A DNA stretch of 15,314 nt. It comes from Clostridia bacterium. GTDB lineage: Bacteria > Bacillota > Clostridia > Oscillospirales > CAG-272. A program made the position numbers and the translations under genes. A model generated the notes under the pieces. The model ran no database searches, was not told where the DNA came from, and worked only from the letters and a program-made list of their open reading frames with translations. This document shows, piece by piece, positions 1 through 6,448 of the stretch; positions within the stretch are counted from its first letter, which is position 1; each line of letters opens with the position of its first letter. The stretch spans positions 1 through 15,314 of the forward strand of contig JAFOGE010000055.1 in assembly GCA_017386965.1 (NCBI GenBank). Reading direction: 5' to 3'.

Positions 1-27
1 CCCCCTTGCTTCTTTTTTCAAAAAGCC

Positions 28-56
28 TTGCTTTTTGCGAACAGGCCTGCTATAAT
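28..56 (+). promoter_or_regulatory. SigA-type promoter at the broken NUDIX gene
   Basis: TTGCTT at 28-33 and TATAAT at 51-56 are separated by exactly 17 bases. The -35 region overlaps a small inverted repeat, AAAAAGC at 20-26 and GCTTTTT at 30-36. The predicted transcript would begin near 62-63, leaving no usable start codon with a ribosome binding site for the NUDIX frame. It may be a real promoter placed beside the gene by a deletion, or a chance match. Confidence 0.45.
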
Positions 57-58
57 GA

Positions 59-484
59 GAGCAGAAAGAAGCCGAAAAGGAGAACGACGAAAACCGCGAC
101 AAATGGATCGGCGTGGGCGGAAAGTTCGAGAACGGCGAAAGCCCCGAGGATTGTATGCGCCGCGAGATCCTGGAGGAAACCGGACTTGCCGTGACCGCCT
201 TTCGGTACCGCGGAATTGTGACCTTCGTATCTGACGTTTATCCTTGCGAATATATGCACCTCTTCACCTGCACCGACTGGATGGGAGCGCCAAAGGAATG
301 CGACGAGGGCGATCTTGCCTGGATCGACAAGCAGGCGCTTTTACGCCTGCCCATGTGGGAGGGGGATCGCATCTTTCTTTCTCTTATCGACCGTCCCGAC
401 ACGCCCTTCTTCTCGCTCAAGCTCACCTATCAAGGGGAGCATCTGACCGCCGCCGTCCTTGACGGCCGCCCCCTGCCCCTCTGA
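59..484 (+). pseudogene. NUDIX hydrolase (8-oxo-dGTP diphosphatase-like), 5'-truncated
   Basis: The frame carries a complete Nudix box, G-x5-E-x7-REILEETGL, starting at the codons for GGKFENGE (116-139), where the family binds Mg2+ and cleaves a nucleoside diphosphate. The rest (GIVTFVSD, CDEGDL, WEGDRIF, PFFSLKL) matches the clostridial MutT/8-oxo-dGTPase pattern to its end. Family members are about 155 residues and begin with a beta strand of the TLCYIE..YLMLxR kind. Here only about 16 codons precede WIGVGGK before an in-frame TGA at 56-58. The sole conventional start codon is GTG at 113, inside the conserved WIGVGGK, and it has no ribosome binding site. The N-terminal 20-25 residues therefore seem lost through deletion, rearrangement or a sequence join. 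The family assignment is firm; whether any protein is made is doubtful. Confidence 0.7.
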
Positions 485-491
485 TATAGAA

Positions 492-537
492 AGGATCACT
501 CCAACCCATCGCGGTACAGGAGTGATCCTCTTTTTTT
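492..537 (+). terminator. Rho-independent terminator after the NUDIX gene
   Basis: AGGATCACTCC (492-502) pairs perfectly with GGAGTGATCCT (519-529), an 11-bp stem with a 16-base loop, followed by C and seven T. It lies 7 bases after the NUDIX stop. The acetyltransferase gene converges on it (its stop is at 536-538), and on that strand the stem is followed only by a weak T-rich run, so it probably serves both. Confidence 0.85.
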
Positions 538-1129
538 ATTTTCCTTCCGCAGCTCTTGCTGCCTCCCATTCGCTGCGCAAAATGGCGCAGACGCCAACGC
601 TGACGTACTCGCCCTTGACAAAAAGCGAATCCCGGTGGATTCCCTCAAAGGTCATACCCACGCTCTCCATCAGATGGCGCGAGCGGTCATTCCCCTCCAT
701 AAAGCGCGCCTCGATGCGGTGAAGCTTCAGCTCCGAAAAGCCAAATTCCAACACGCGCAGGAGTGCCTCCTTGGCAATTCCCTTGCCCCAATATTCGGGG
801 TTGATGACGTACCCGACCTCCGCGCTGTCCGAGGGACAGTTGAAGGAGGTAAATCCGCAGGTGCCTACCATACGGCAATCCGGCTCGTAGATCACTGCCC
901 AATCGTAAAACATGCCCGCCGCATAGCGGCTGCCGAGATATTCCAGATACTGCCGCGTGTAATCCCGATCCGGATGCGGATACCAGGTCAAGTAGCGTGT
1001 CGTTTCGGGCTGGCTGGCATACGCATACATATCGGCGGCATCGGCCACCAGGAGCTTTCGGAGCGTCAGACGCTCGGTCAGAAGCTCGGGAATATGGGAG
1101 AAAACGCGATAGAGCTTTTCTTTTTTCAT
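536..1129 (-). CDS. GNAT family N-acetyltransferase (RimJ/RimL type)
   Basis: This 197-residue protein has the layout of RimJ/RimL-like GNAT enzymes, which move an acetyl group from acetyl-CoA to a protein N-terminus or small-molecule amine. TERLTLRKL near residue 18 is the usual opening strand. Motif A, EVGYVINPEYWGKGIAKEAL, holds the acetyl-CoA pyrophosphate-binding loop. HRIEARFMEGNDRSRHLMESVGM is motif B with the typical Asn-x-x-Ser and Gly-Met. Length is normal for the family. The start ATG has AAGGA 8-9 bases upstream and its own promoter at 1175-1203. The gene stands alone between a truncated NUDIX gene and a divergent operon, so the substrate cannot be inferred. The family is sure; ribosomal-protein acetylation is only one possibility. 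Confidence 0.9.
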   Translation of the reverse strand: MKKEKLYRVFSHIPELLTERLTLRKLLVADAADMYAYASQPETTRYLTWYPHPDRDYTRQYLEYLGSRYAAGMFYDWAVIYEPDCRMVGTCGFTSFNCPSDSAEVGYVINPEYWGKGIAKEALLRVLEFGFSELKLHRIEARFMEGNDRSRHLMESVGMTFEGIHRDSLFVKGEYVSVGVCAILRSEWEAARAAEGK

Positions 1130-1174
1130 GGACGGTTTCCTTCGACTTTCGTTTCGTGTGCTTCACATACAGAA

Positions 1175-1203
1175 ATGATACCATTTTGCAAAGGAAAAGT
1201 CAA
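1175..1203 (-). promoter_or_regulatory. Promoter of the acetyltransferase gene
   Basis: On the minus strand, TTGACT (1203-1198), a 17-base spacer and TATCAT (1180-1175) form a good SigA promoter. The spacer ends in TGG, giving an extended -10. The distance to the start codon is about 45 bases. Confidence 0.7.
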
Positions 1204-1339
1204 GCCCTTTTGCACGTTTGCAGAAAAACTTTCTCCCGTCAAACGCGCAGATTCGCAAAAACGAATCCCGTCCGCCAAGGGCAAAAAGAATCTGTATTCC
1301 CCCTTTTCAACAAATCGCTCAAACCTCTTTTTTCTTTGA
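1204..1339. other. Intergenic stretch between divergent promoters
   Basis: The gap between the acetyltransferase start and the next gene is about 300 bases, with promoters at both edges. The middle holds no convincing ORF. The only structure I see is GATTCG (1250-1255) and CGAATC (1262-1267), a 6-bp inverted repeat with a CAAAAA loop and no T tract, of unknown meaning. Confidence 0.5.
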
Positions 1340-1351
1340 AAGTAATTACTT
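1340..1351. promoter_or_regulatory. Palindrome AAGTAATTACTT, copy 1 (putative operator)
   Basis: A perfect 12-bp palindrome lies just upstream of the -35 element of the operon promoter. An identical copy occurs 36 bp downstream, between -35 and -10. Two identical palindromes around one promoter suggest cooperative binding by a dimeric repressor. The antitoxin-like protein encoded next is the natural candidate, because Phd/YefM proteins repress their own promoters at palindromes. Confidence 0.65.
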
Positions 1352-1368
1352 TTATTTTTATTTTTATA

Positions 1369-1397
1369 TTGACAAAAGTAATTACTTATGATATAAT
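1369..1397 (+). promoter_or_regulatory. Consensus SigA promoter of the antitoxin-racemase-murE operon
   Basis: TTGACA (1369-1374), 17 bases, TATAAT (1392-1397): both hexamers match the consensus completely. The upstream 1340-1368 region is A/T-rich with repeated TTATTTT and could act as an UP element. So strong a promoter usually needs repression, in keeping with the palindromes around it. Confidence 0.9.
1376..1387. promoter_or_regulatory. Palindrome AAGTAATTACTT, copy 2, in the promoter spacer (putative operator)
   Basis: Identical to 1340-1351 and placed between the -35 and -10 hexamers, where a bound protein would block RNA polymerase. The centre-to-centre distance of 36 bp is about 3.4 helical turns, so the two sites would not lie on exactly the same face. 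Confidence 0.65.
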
Positions 1398-1433
1398 AAG
1401 AGGGTAAGAATCTTTGATGGAGGTGGTTGCAAG

Positions 1434-1631
1434 GTGTCAATGCAAAAGAAAAGCACCGTGCCGGAAAGCCATACGGCGACCGAATTTCTGCGCGGACAAG
1501 CATCCAAGATCTTTGACACGATCGTGCAAAAGGATCACGTCGTCATCGTCAACAAGAACAGCGAGCCGCAAAACGTGATCATTTCTTACGAGCGATACAA
1601 AAGGCTCAAGGAAAACGGCGCGGATATTTGA
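1434..1631 (+). CDS. Phd/YefM-family antitoxin-like protein, no adjacent toxin
   Basis: This 65-residue protein has the fold signature of Phd/YefM antitoxins: a short N-terminal strand, then TATEFLRGQASKIFDTI as the first helices, VVIVNKNSEPQNVIISYERY as the beta hairpin, and a C-terminal helix. In this family the N-terminal half binds palindromic DNA as a dimer and a C-terminal tail binds a RelE/Doc toxin. Here the tail after the core is only about ten residues, shorter than usual. No RelE-, ParE- or Doc-like gene follows; the next gene, 48 bases on, belongs to a cell-wall-type operon. GTG at 1434 is chosen because GGAGGT (1419-1424) is 9 bases upstream; ATG at 1440, with AAGG 5 bases upstream, is the alternative. 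With no terminator after it, it is probably co-transcribed with the racemase and murE, perhaps as their regulator. Confidence 0.8.
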   Translation: MSMQKKSTVPESHTATEFLRGQASKIFDTIVQKDHVVIVNKNSEPQNVIISYERYKRLKENGADI

Positions 1632-1679
1632 AAAATGCCAAGCGTTGAACCGTAAAAAAGACAGAAAGGAGAGCGCGTT

Positions 1680-2093
1680 ATGGACCTTCTCAAAGCAGAA
1701 AGCCTTGCAGGCACCCTGCAGCCCGTTTTCGTCGGGATCTCGGCTGAATCGGTAGAAACAGCAAGAAAATTACATCGAAGCCACGGCGTAATCTCTCACG
1801 TCTTTTGCAGAAGAGTCAGTCTTCCTCTTCGCCTGAGCGTTTGTATGCGATTCCACGTCATTCCCGAGGTAGCAAAGGGGCGCTTGCTCCTGCAAAGCCT
1901 GCAGGATTTCGCAGAGCGCACCGAAAACGCCGACACCCTTTTGTGCCTGATCCCTGCCTCCGCACAGTACGCCGCCTTCCTGCGTCGACACCGTGATGCG
2001 CTGGAGCGTCACTTTGTTTTGGCCGATCCTGCGCCGTCGCCGCGCCTTCGCTCGGACGGAGAGATGACGATGGGGAAAGGAGGCCGCACATGA
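1680..2093 (+). CDS. Stand-alone pre-ATP-grasp-like domain protein
   Basis: A 137-residue protein with no full-length family that I recognise. Its pattern resembles the N-terminal pre-ATP-grasp domain of D-aspartate ligase/carboxylate-amine ligases: a strand at PVFVGI, a helix ESVETARKLHRSHGV, FHVIPE, a helix around LLQSLQDFAE, a strand TLLCLIP, then YAAFLRRHRDALERHFVLADP. In those enzymes this domain leads into an ATP-grasp domain of roughly 280 residues, which is absent here: the frame closes soon after and overlaps the racemase start by ATGA. AAAGGAG (1665-1671) sits 8 bases before the ATG. The last residues, GKGGRT, are encoded by the racemase ribosome binding site. The gene looks intact and in use as an operon member, but a shortened ligase is also possible. 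The homology is pattern-based, not tested. Confidence 0.5.
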   Translation: MDLLKAESLAGTLQPVFVGISAESVETARKLHRSHGVISHVFCRRVSLPLRLSVCMRFHVIPEVAKGRLLLQSLQDFAERTENADTLLCLIPASAQYAAFLRRHRDALERHFVLADPAPSPRLRSDGEMTMGKGGRT

Positions 2094-2839
2094 GCAAGAA
2101 ACCGATCCTGCTCGGCGTTCTCGGCGGACTTGGACCGATGTCCACCTTCTACTTCTGTCAGCTGCTCACCTCGCACACCCATGCGCAATCTGACGCCGAT
2201 CACATCGATATGATCATCAGCAGCCGCGCCACCACGCCCGATCGCACCGCCTTTATTCTTGGACACTCAAAATGCGATCCGCTCCCCATCATGATCGAGG
2301 AAGCCCATCGCTTAACGGCGGCAGGAGCCGACCTTCTGGTCATTCCCTGCAATACCGCCCACTATTTCTACGAGGGTCTGCAAAGAGCCTGCTCCATTCC
2401 CATCGTTAACATCATTGAGGAAACCGTCAAAGCCCTGCACGCAGCAGGTATCCGCCGCTTTGGCTTGCTTGCCACCGAGGGAACAGCACGCTCCGGGGCC
2501 TACGCGCGCATCAGCGCCTCCTTCGGGATGGAATGCCTGCTCCCCACGCAAGCGGAGCAGGAGATCCTTTCCACCATCATCTACGATGAGGTCAAGCAAA
2601 ACCGCACACCCGATCCCGCACGCCTGGAAGCAGTAGCATCCGCTCTGCTCGCACGCGGGTGCGAAAGATTGGTTTTGGGATGCACCGAGTTATCCCTGTT
2701 AAAGCCGCATCTGCAAAAGCAGGAAGACTATTTGGATGCCCTCGAGGTTCTGGCTCTGCGCACCATTCTCGCTTGCCAAAAGACGCCGATCGGCTTCTCC
2801 GATCCCCTTCTCCGCAGCGGAAAGGAGGACTTCGTATGA
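2090..2839 (+). CDS. Aspartate/glutamate racemase family protein (aspartate racemase)
   Basis: A 249-residue, PLP-independent Asp/Glu racemase that would interconvert L- and D-aspartate (or glutamate) in the cytoplasm. GVLGGLGPMST (9-19) is the hallmark opening of aspartate racemases. The two catalytic cysteines are in VIPCNTAH (Cys87) and LGCTEL (Cys198). The length is about normal, with a slightly extended C-terminus. AAAGGAGG (2076-2083) lies 6 bases before the ATG, which overlaps the previous stop. Its end overlaps the murE-like start in the same way, so the three proteins are probably made in fixed ratio. A glutamate racemase (MurI) would have a different opening motif. Position beside a MurE-type ligase argues for a role in wall precursor synthesis. 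Family is sure; aspartate as substrate is likely but unproven. Confidence 0.88.
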   Translation: MSKKPILLGVLGGLGPMSTFYFCQLLTSHTHAQSDADHIDMIISSRATTPDRTAFILGHSKCDPLPIMIEEAHRLTAAGADLLVIPCNTAHYFYEGLQRACSIPIVNIIEETVKALHAAGIRRFGLLATEGTARSGAYARISASFGMECLLPTQAEQEILSTIIYDEVKQNRTPDPARLEAVASALLARGCERLVLGCTELSLLKPHLQKQEDYLDALEVLALRTILACQKTPIGFSDPLLRSGKEDFV

Positions 2840-4305
2840 GATCTGATCAGCTCTTAAGGGGTCTTCTCCCGATGCAGGAGATCAAACGAATCACCGAACG
2901 CGCGAGCGACGCCTCCTCGGATACCATCTTCGTCTGCGTTCGCGGTGCGAGAGCGGACGGTCATGACTTCGCCTCCGAGGCCTATGAAAGAGGCTGCCGC
3001 ATATTCGTGGCAGAGCGTGCCCTGGAGCTTCCGAGCGACGCACGCATTCTAACCGTTCCCTCCACACGCCAAGCCCTTGCCCACCTTGCCTGCACCGTTT
3101 ACAAGAATCCCTCTCGGGAGATGCGCGTGATCGGCATTACGGGAACGAAGGGCAAAACAACCACCGCTCAGCTTCTGCGCCGCATCCTGACCGAGAGCGG
3201 CATCGCCTGCGGATACATCGGCACCAACGGCGTCCTTTTCGGGAACGTGGAGCGAGAGCTTACCAACACCACACCCGATGCCATGACGCTGCAACGGACT
3301 CTGCGCGAAATGCAGGAGCAGGGAATGCAGGCCGCAGTGCTTGAGGTTTCCTCGCAAGCCCTTCTGCAATACCGCGCAGATGGGATCTGCTTTGATTCCG
3401 TCCTCTTTACCAATCTGTATCCCGATCACATCAGCCCCCTGGAGCATCCCGATCTGGAGCATTACATCGCCGCAAAGCGTCGGCTCTTTACCGAATTTTC
3501 CGCAAAGCATCTGCTATACAGTATGGATTCTCCGCACGCTGAGGAGATGGTACGCGGCACGTCGGTTCCCCATCGCATAGCTTGCTCCTCGCAGGACAAG
3601 CACGCCGATCTCTTTGCAGATGCGCTCTCGCTCTGGCAGCGGGACGGACGGCTTGGTATTTCCTTCACCGTCCATACGGAAAACGCCTCTGCGCTCTGCG
3701 AGCTTCCGCTTTTGGGATCCATGCAGGTGGAGAACGCACTGCTCGCCATTGCAAGTGCGATGACCTCCTTTGACATTCCTCTTGACCGCGCCTGTGCATC
3801 GCTTCGGGAGGCCTCCGTCAAGGGCCGCTCCGAATGCATTCCCCTTCCCTGTGGTGCGACTGCCATTCTGGACTATGCACACAACGGAGAGAGCCTACGC
3901 CGCCTTTTGAGCGATCTGCGCGCATATCAGCCCCGCCGCTTGATCTGCCTCTTTGGCTCGGTGGGAGAACGCACACAGCTTCGCCGCAGTCAGCTCGGAG
4001 AGGTCGCCGCCGAGCTATCCGACCTCTGCATTCTGACCGCGGACAACCCCGGACGCGAGGATCCGATGCAGATCATCTTCCAGATCTCGGAATCCTTCCT
4101 CGGTACGCAAACACCTTACTTCGCTGTCCCCGACCGCGAGCAAGCGATCCGCGAGGCAATCCGCCTTTGCAGACGCGGCGATTTTCTGGTGCTTGCCGGG
4201 AAAGGGCACGAATCCTACCAGCTGATCGGAAACGAGAAGCGTCCCTTCTGCGAGAGAGAGATCCTGCTGGATGCAGCAGAGGAAGCTCTTGCGGAGCAAG
4301 CATAA
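2836..4305 (+). CDS. murE: MurE-family UDP-MurNAc-tripeptide synthetase (paralogue-like)
   Basis: A 489-residue Mur ligase, which uses ATP to add an amino acid to UDP-MurNAc-L-Ala-D-Glu. The order is an N-terminal UDP-binding domain (1-95), GITGTKGKTTT as P-loop (100-110), TNTTPD (143-148), EVSSQAL (170-176), YIAAKRRLF with the expected carbamylated Lys214, DYAHN (346-350), DNPGREDP (403-410) and AGKGHESYQ (454-462). ATG at 2836 is chosen over upstream starts because AAAGGAGG (2821-2828) is 7 bases away and the ATG overlaps the racemase stop. GTKGKTT, VSSQA and PDHIxPxEHP recall streptococcal, lysine-adding MurE. The specificity motif reads DNPG rather than the DNPR of diaminopimelate enzymes, so the added amino acid is open. 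The main cell-wall murE may lie elsewhere. Confidence 0.85.
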   Translation: MRSDQLLRGLLPMQEIKRITERASDASSDTIFVCVRGARADGHDFASEAYERGCRIFVAERALELPSDARILTVPSTRQALAHLACTVYKNPSREMRVIGITGTKGKTTTAQLLRRILTESGIACGYIGTNGVLFGNVERELTNTTPDAMTLQRTLREMQEQGMQAAVLEVSSQALLQYRADGICFDSVLFTNLYPDHISPLEHPDLEHYIAAKRRLFTEFSAKHLLYSMDSPHAEEMVRGTSVPHRIACSSQDKHADLFADALSLWQRDGRLGISFTVHTENASALCELPLLGSMQVENALLAIASAMTSFDIPLDRACASLREASVKGRSECIPLPCGATAILDYAHNGESLRRLLSDLRAYQPRRLICLFGSVGERTQLRRSQLGEVAAELSDLCILTADNPGREDPMQIIFQISESFLGTQTPYFAVPDREQAIREAIRLCRRGDFLVLAGKGHESYQLIGNEKRPFCEREILLDAAEEALAEQA

Positions 4306-4307
4306 CA

Positions 4308-4356
4308 GTTGAGCCCCGGAGCACCTGCTTTCCAGCAGGTCGCCCCGGGGCTCAAC
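4308..4356. terminator. Two-tier hairpin between convergent genes
   Basis: GTTGAGCCCCGG (4308-4319) pairs with CCGGGGCTCAAC (4345-4356). Inside, ACCTGCT (4323-4329) pairs with AGCAGGT (4334-4340) around a TTCC loop. A 3-by-4 internal loop joins the two stems. It starts three bases after the murE stop. There is no T tract directly behind it on either strand; on the plus strand a small GGCC hairpin and a T7 run follow at 4371-4394. Probably the operon's end signal, but not a textbook one. Confidence 0.7.
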
Positions 4357-4384
4357 CCAATTCATTATCCGGCCGTTGTGGCCT

Positions 4385-5788
4385 TTATTTTTTTCTCCGA
4401 ATGAAAAGCTGACGTATGCTGCGAATCAACACCGGCGCGTTCAGTGCGCAGATCAGTGCCGTCAAAAGCGAAACGGGAAGATAACGCCATCCGTTCTCCG
4501 CCGTCATAAACACCGCCGCGAGGAAAAGCAAGGCGAAATTTCCGATCAGGCGCGGAAGCTGCATCCGGAACGGCAAAATGCGCTTTACGTCGATCACGCG
4601 CGCCACCAGAACCACGCAATACGCCATCAGCGTTGCAAACGCCGCTCCCAAAGCTCCGACACGCGGGATCAGGAGCAGATTCAGGAGAACGTTGCAAACC
4701 GTTCCGAGAATCGCGGTCAGGAAGGAGTGCATGCTCTTCTTGCGCACCAAATAGACCGTTGCAAGGAAGGACACCAGCGCCTCAACCGCCACCGCGCAGA
4801 GCAGGGTCGGGATATAGGTCTTCGCCCCGTGATAGCTCGCATTGAGAAGCAAATGTGCCAAAAGCTCCGAGCAAAGGATCAGGCCTACGCTTCCGATCAA
4901 AATGACGGACAGAAAGCCGTCAAAGACCTTGGAATAAAATTTGCGGCATTCCTCCTCGTCCGAGGATTCGGCAACGGCCGAAAACTGCCACGCCTGCAGG
5001 AAGATGCCGGACACAAGATGGACCACCGTGGGAATTTTATAGGCCGCAGAATAAATGCCGTTGATGCTATCGCCCCAGAAGTAGGTGACCATATAGCGAT
5101 CGGACAGATCCGTAATGAGCCAGCAGACCGTGGTTGGAATCAAGGGAAGGCTGAAGCGCAGAAGCTGACCGATCAGGCGCTTCTCGATCCGCGAGAAGCG
5201 GAATACGCGCCAAAGTCCTGCACTGACGGTCAGAAAAACGGCAGTCACCAGGTTCCCGACAACAACCGAGAGAACGTATCCCGTGACGCCAAGGTCGAAC
5301 ACCGCAAGAAAGACCAGGTTGCATCCAACGGTGATCAGCGTATTGAAAACGCCCTGCAGGGCAAAAAGCTTCGTCCTATCCACCGCGCGCACGTACTGCG
5401 CGCAAACGGCCTGAATGTTGGCGGAGATAACGTAGGCAACAATCAGATAGGTGTAGCCCGAAAAATAATCCACAAGGGATAGGATAGGCGCAAGCAGAAG
5501 GAACACAAGCGTCCCAAGGCCGAGGAGCGCAAGCGAGGAGGAAAACACCGCCTCCTTGTCGCTTTCCTTCTCCGCGGCAAAGCGGAAGATTCCGTTGCTG
5601 ATGCCTATGCAAGCCAGCGGAATGAGTAAATTTGCCGTGCTTGTGATCAACTCGGCCGTGCTGTACTCCGCCGTGGAGAGCATCGCCGTGTAGAAGGGCA
5701 TCAGCAAAAAGACCAATAGCTTGGAGCCAAAGGTCCCGATGCCCAATATCACGGTATTGGAGCCTAATTTTTGGTATCGGTTCATCAT
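4385..5788 (-). CDS. Polysaccharide flippase (MOP superfamily, Wzx/MVF-like)
   Basis: A 467-residue integral membrane protein with about 12-14 hydrophobic segments, the size and layout of oligosaccharide/lipid-linked sugar flippases. The opening YQKLGSNTVILGIGTFGSKLLVFLLMPFYTAMLSTAEY is typical: a helix with GTFGSK, then YT..LS..EYS. LLRFSLPLIPTTVCWLITDLSDRYMVTYFWG in the middle is the characteristic start of the second half, with the DRY motif common in this family. It would move a lipid-linked glycan precursor across the cytoplasmic membrane. The start ATG overlaps the upstream gene's TGA (ATGA), with only a weak AGAGAAGAAG behind it, so it likely depends on translational coupling. An immediately following ATG is an equal start choice. 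No glycosyltransferases adjoin it, so the cargo is unknown. Confidence 0.88.
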   Translation of the reverse strand: MMNRYQKLGSNTVILGIGTFGSKLLVFLLMPFYTAMLSTAEYSTAELITSTANLLIPLACIGISNGIFRFAAEKESDKEAVFSSSLALLGLGTLVFLLLAPILSLVDYFSGYTYLIVAYVISANIQAVCAQYVRAVDRTKLFALQGVFNTLITVGCNLVFLAVFDLGVTGYVLSVVVGNLVTAVFLTVSAGLWRVFRFSRIEKRLIGQLLRFSLPLIPTTVCWLITDLSDRYMVTYFWGDSINGIYSAAYKIPTVVHLVSGIFLQAWQFSAVAESSDEEECRKFYSKVFDGFLSVILIGSVGLILCSELLAHLLLNASYHGAKTYIPTLLCAVAVEALVSFLATVYLVRKKSMHSFLTAILGTVCNVLLNLLLIPRVGALGAAFATLMAYCVVLVARVIDVKRILPFRMQLPRLIGNFALLFLAAVFMTAENGWRYLPVSLLTALICALNAPVLIRSIRQLFIRRKK

Positions 5789-6432
5789 GACTTCTTCTCT
5801 CTGTAATCGGTTGCGGTATCTGCCTTGCCGTCCCCCGTGGTATCCACGTAAACGGTGTCAATGCTTCCGTCCCCGTCCGAATCTACAAAGATCCGGTTGC
5901 CCGCAGTGTGCGCGCGTTGGACGCGCAATTTGGCAGCAATCAGCGTAACAACGGTGTAGAGCACGGTCAGCAGGATGATCCCCCATCCAATCACATCAAA
6001 CAGAACCTCAAGAACCGTCGCAGGGCCGATAAGGACCAGAACAGCACCCAACAGGATCCGCGGAAGCTCCTTTTTCAATCGCTCGCCCTTCTGTCGGTCA
6101 GTCAGAACGAGGATCAGGGGCAAAAGGATCATATACACACCCAGAAGCACCGTCAGAACGGCGGAGTGCCAGAAGATCATCAGGCATCCGAACAGAACCG
6201 AAACAGCGGCAGAAGCAAAGAGCAGCTTTCCCCCCTTTTCCGAGAGATGCAGCAAGCCCGTGACCGCACTCGGCAGCTGGGTTGCCACCGTCAGAACGCC
6301 CATCATGATAAAGGCGACGCGCAAAAGAAGTGTGGTGTCCAGAACAATCAGAAGAATGCCTGCAAGCACACCTAAGAGCGCAGTCAGGAGGGTCTGTCCA
6401 TTCAAATAAGCTTTGGATTCGGGTAAACGCAT
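5785..6432 (-). CDS. HdeD/DUF308-like six-helix membrane protein with DxDxDG tail
   Basis: A 215-residue protein with six predicted membrane helices (about 14-31, 36-51, 70-88, 92-111, 124-140, 146-166), resembling HdeD/DUF308 proteins of unknown function. Unusually, a hydrophilic tail (167-215) follows, with two acidic loops, VDSDGDGSID and DTTGDGKAD, like the calcium-binding loops of EF-hand or thrombospondin type 3 repeats. Basic loops at 52-69, 112-123 and 167-175 put both ends in the cytoplasm by the positive-inside rule. GAGGAGG lies 8 bases before the ATG at 6432, which makes this start better than an ATG 60 bases upstream. It begins 16 bases after coaD and overlaps the flippase by ATGA. 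Function unknown. Confidence 0.75.
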   Translation of the reverse strand: MRLPESKAYLNGQTLLTALLGVLAGILLIVLDTTLLLRVAFIMMGVLTVATQLPSAVTGLLHLSEKGGKLLFASAAVSVLFGCLMIFWHSAVLTVLLGVYMILLPLILVLTDRQKGERLKKELPRILLGAVLVLIGPATVLEVLFDVIGWGIILLTVLYTVVTLIAAKLRVQRAHTAGNRIFVDSDGDGSIDTVYVDTTGDGKADTATDYREKKS

Positions 6433-6448
6433 TCCCGTATCCTCCTCT

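Noticed and set aside
1250..1267. GATTCG/CGAATC inverted repeat
   Set aside because: Six base pairs with no T tract and no promoter beside it; could easily be chance.
1632..1679. A toxin gene after the antitoxin-like gene
   Set aside because: The 48-base gap is too short and the next protein shows none of the RelE, ParE, Doc or Fic features.
4371..4394. GGCC-GTTGT-GGCC hairpin followed by T7 as an independent terminator
   Set aside because: The stem is only 4 bp and overlaps the end of the flippase gene; at most an aid to the large hairpin before it.
4376..5482. Long plus-strand frame opposite the flippase gene
   Set aside because: It is charged, without family features, and mirrors a clear membrane protein gene.
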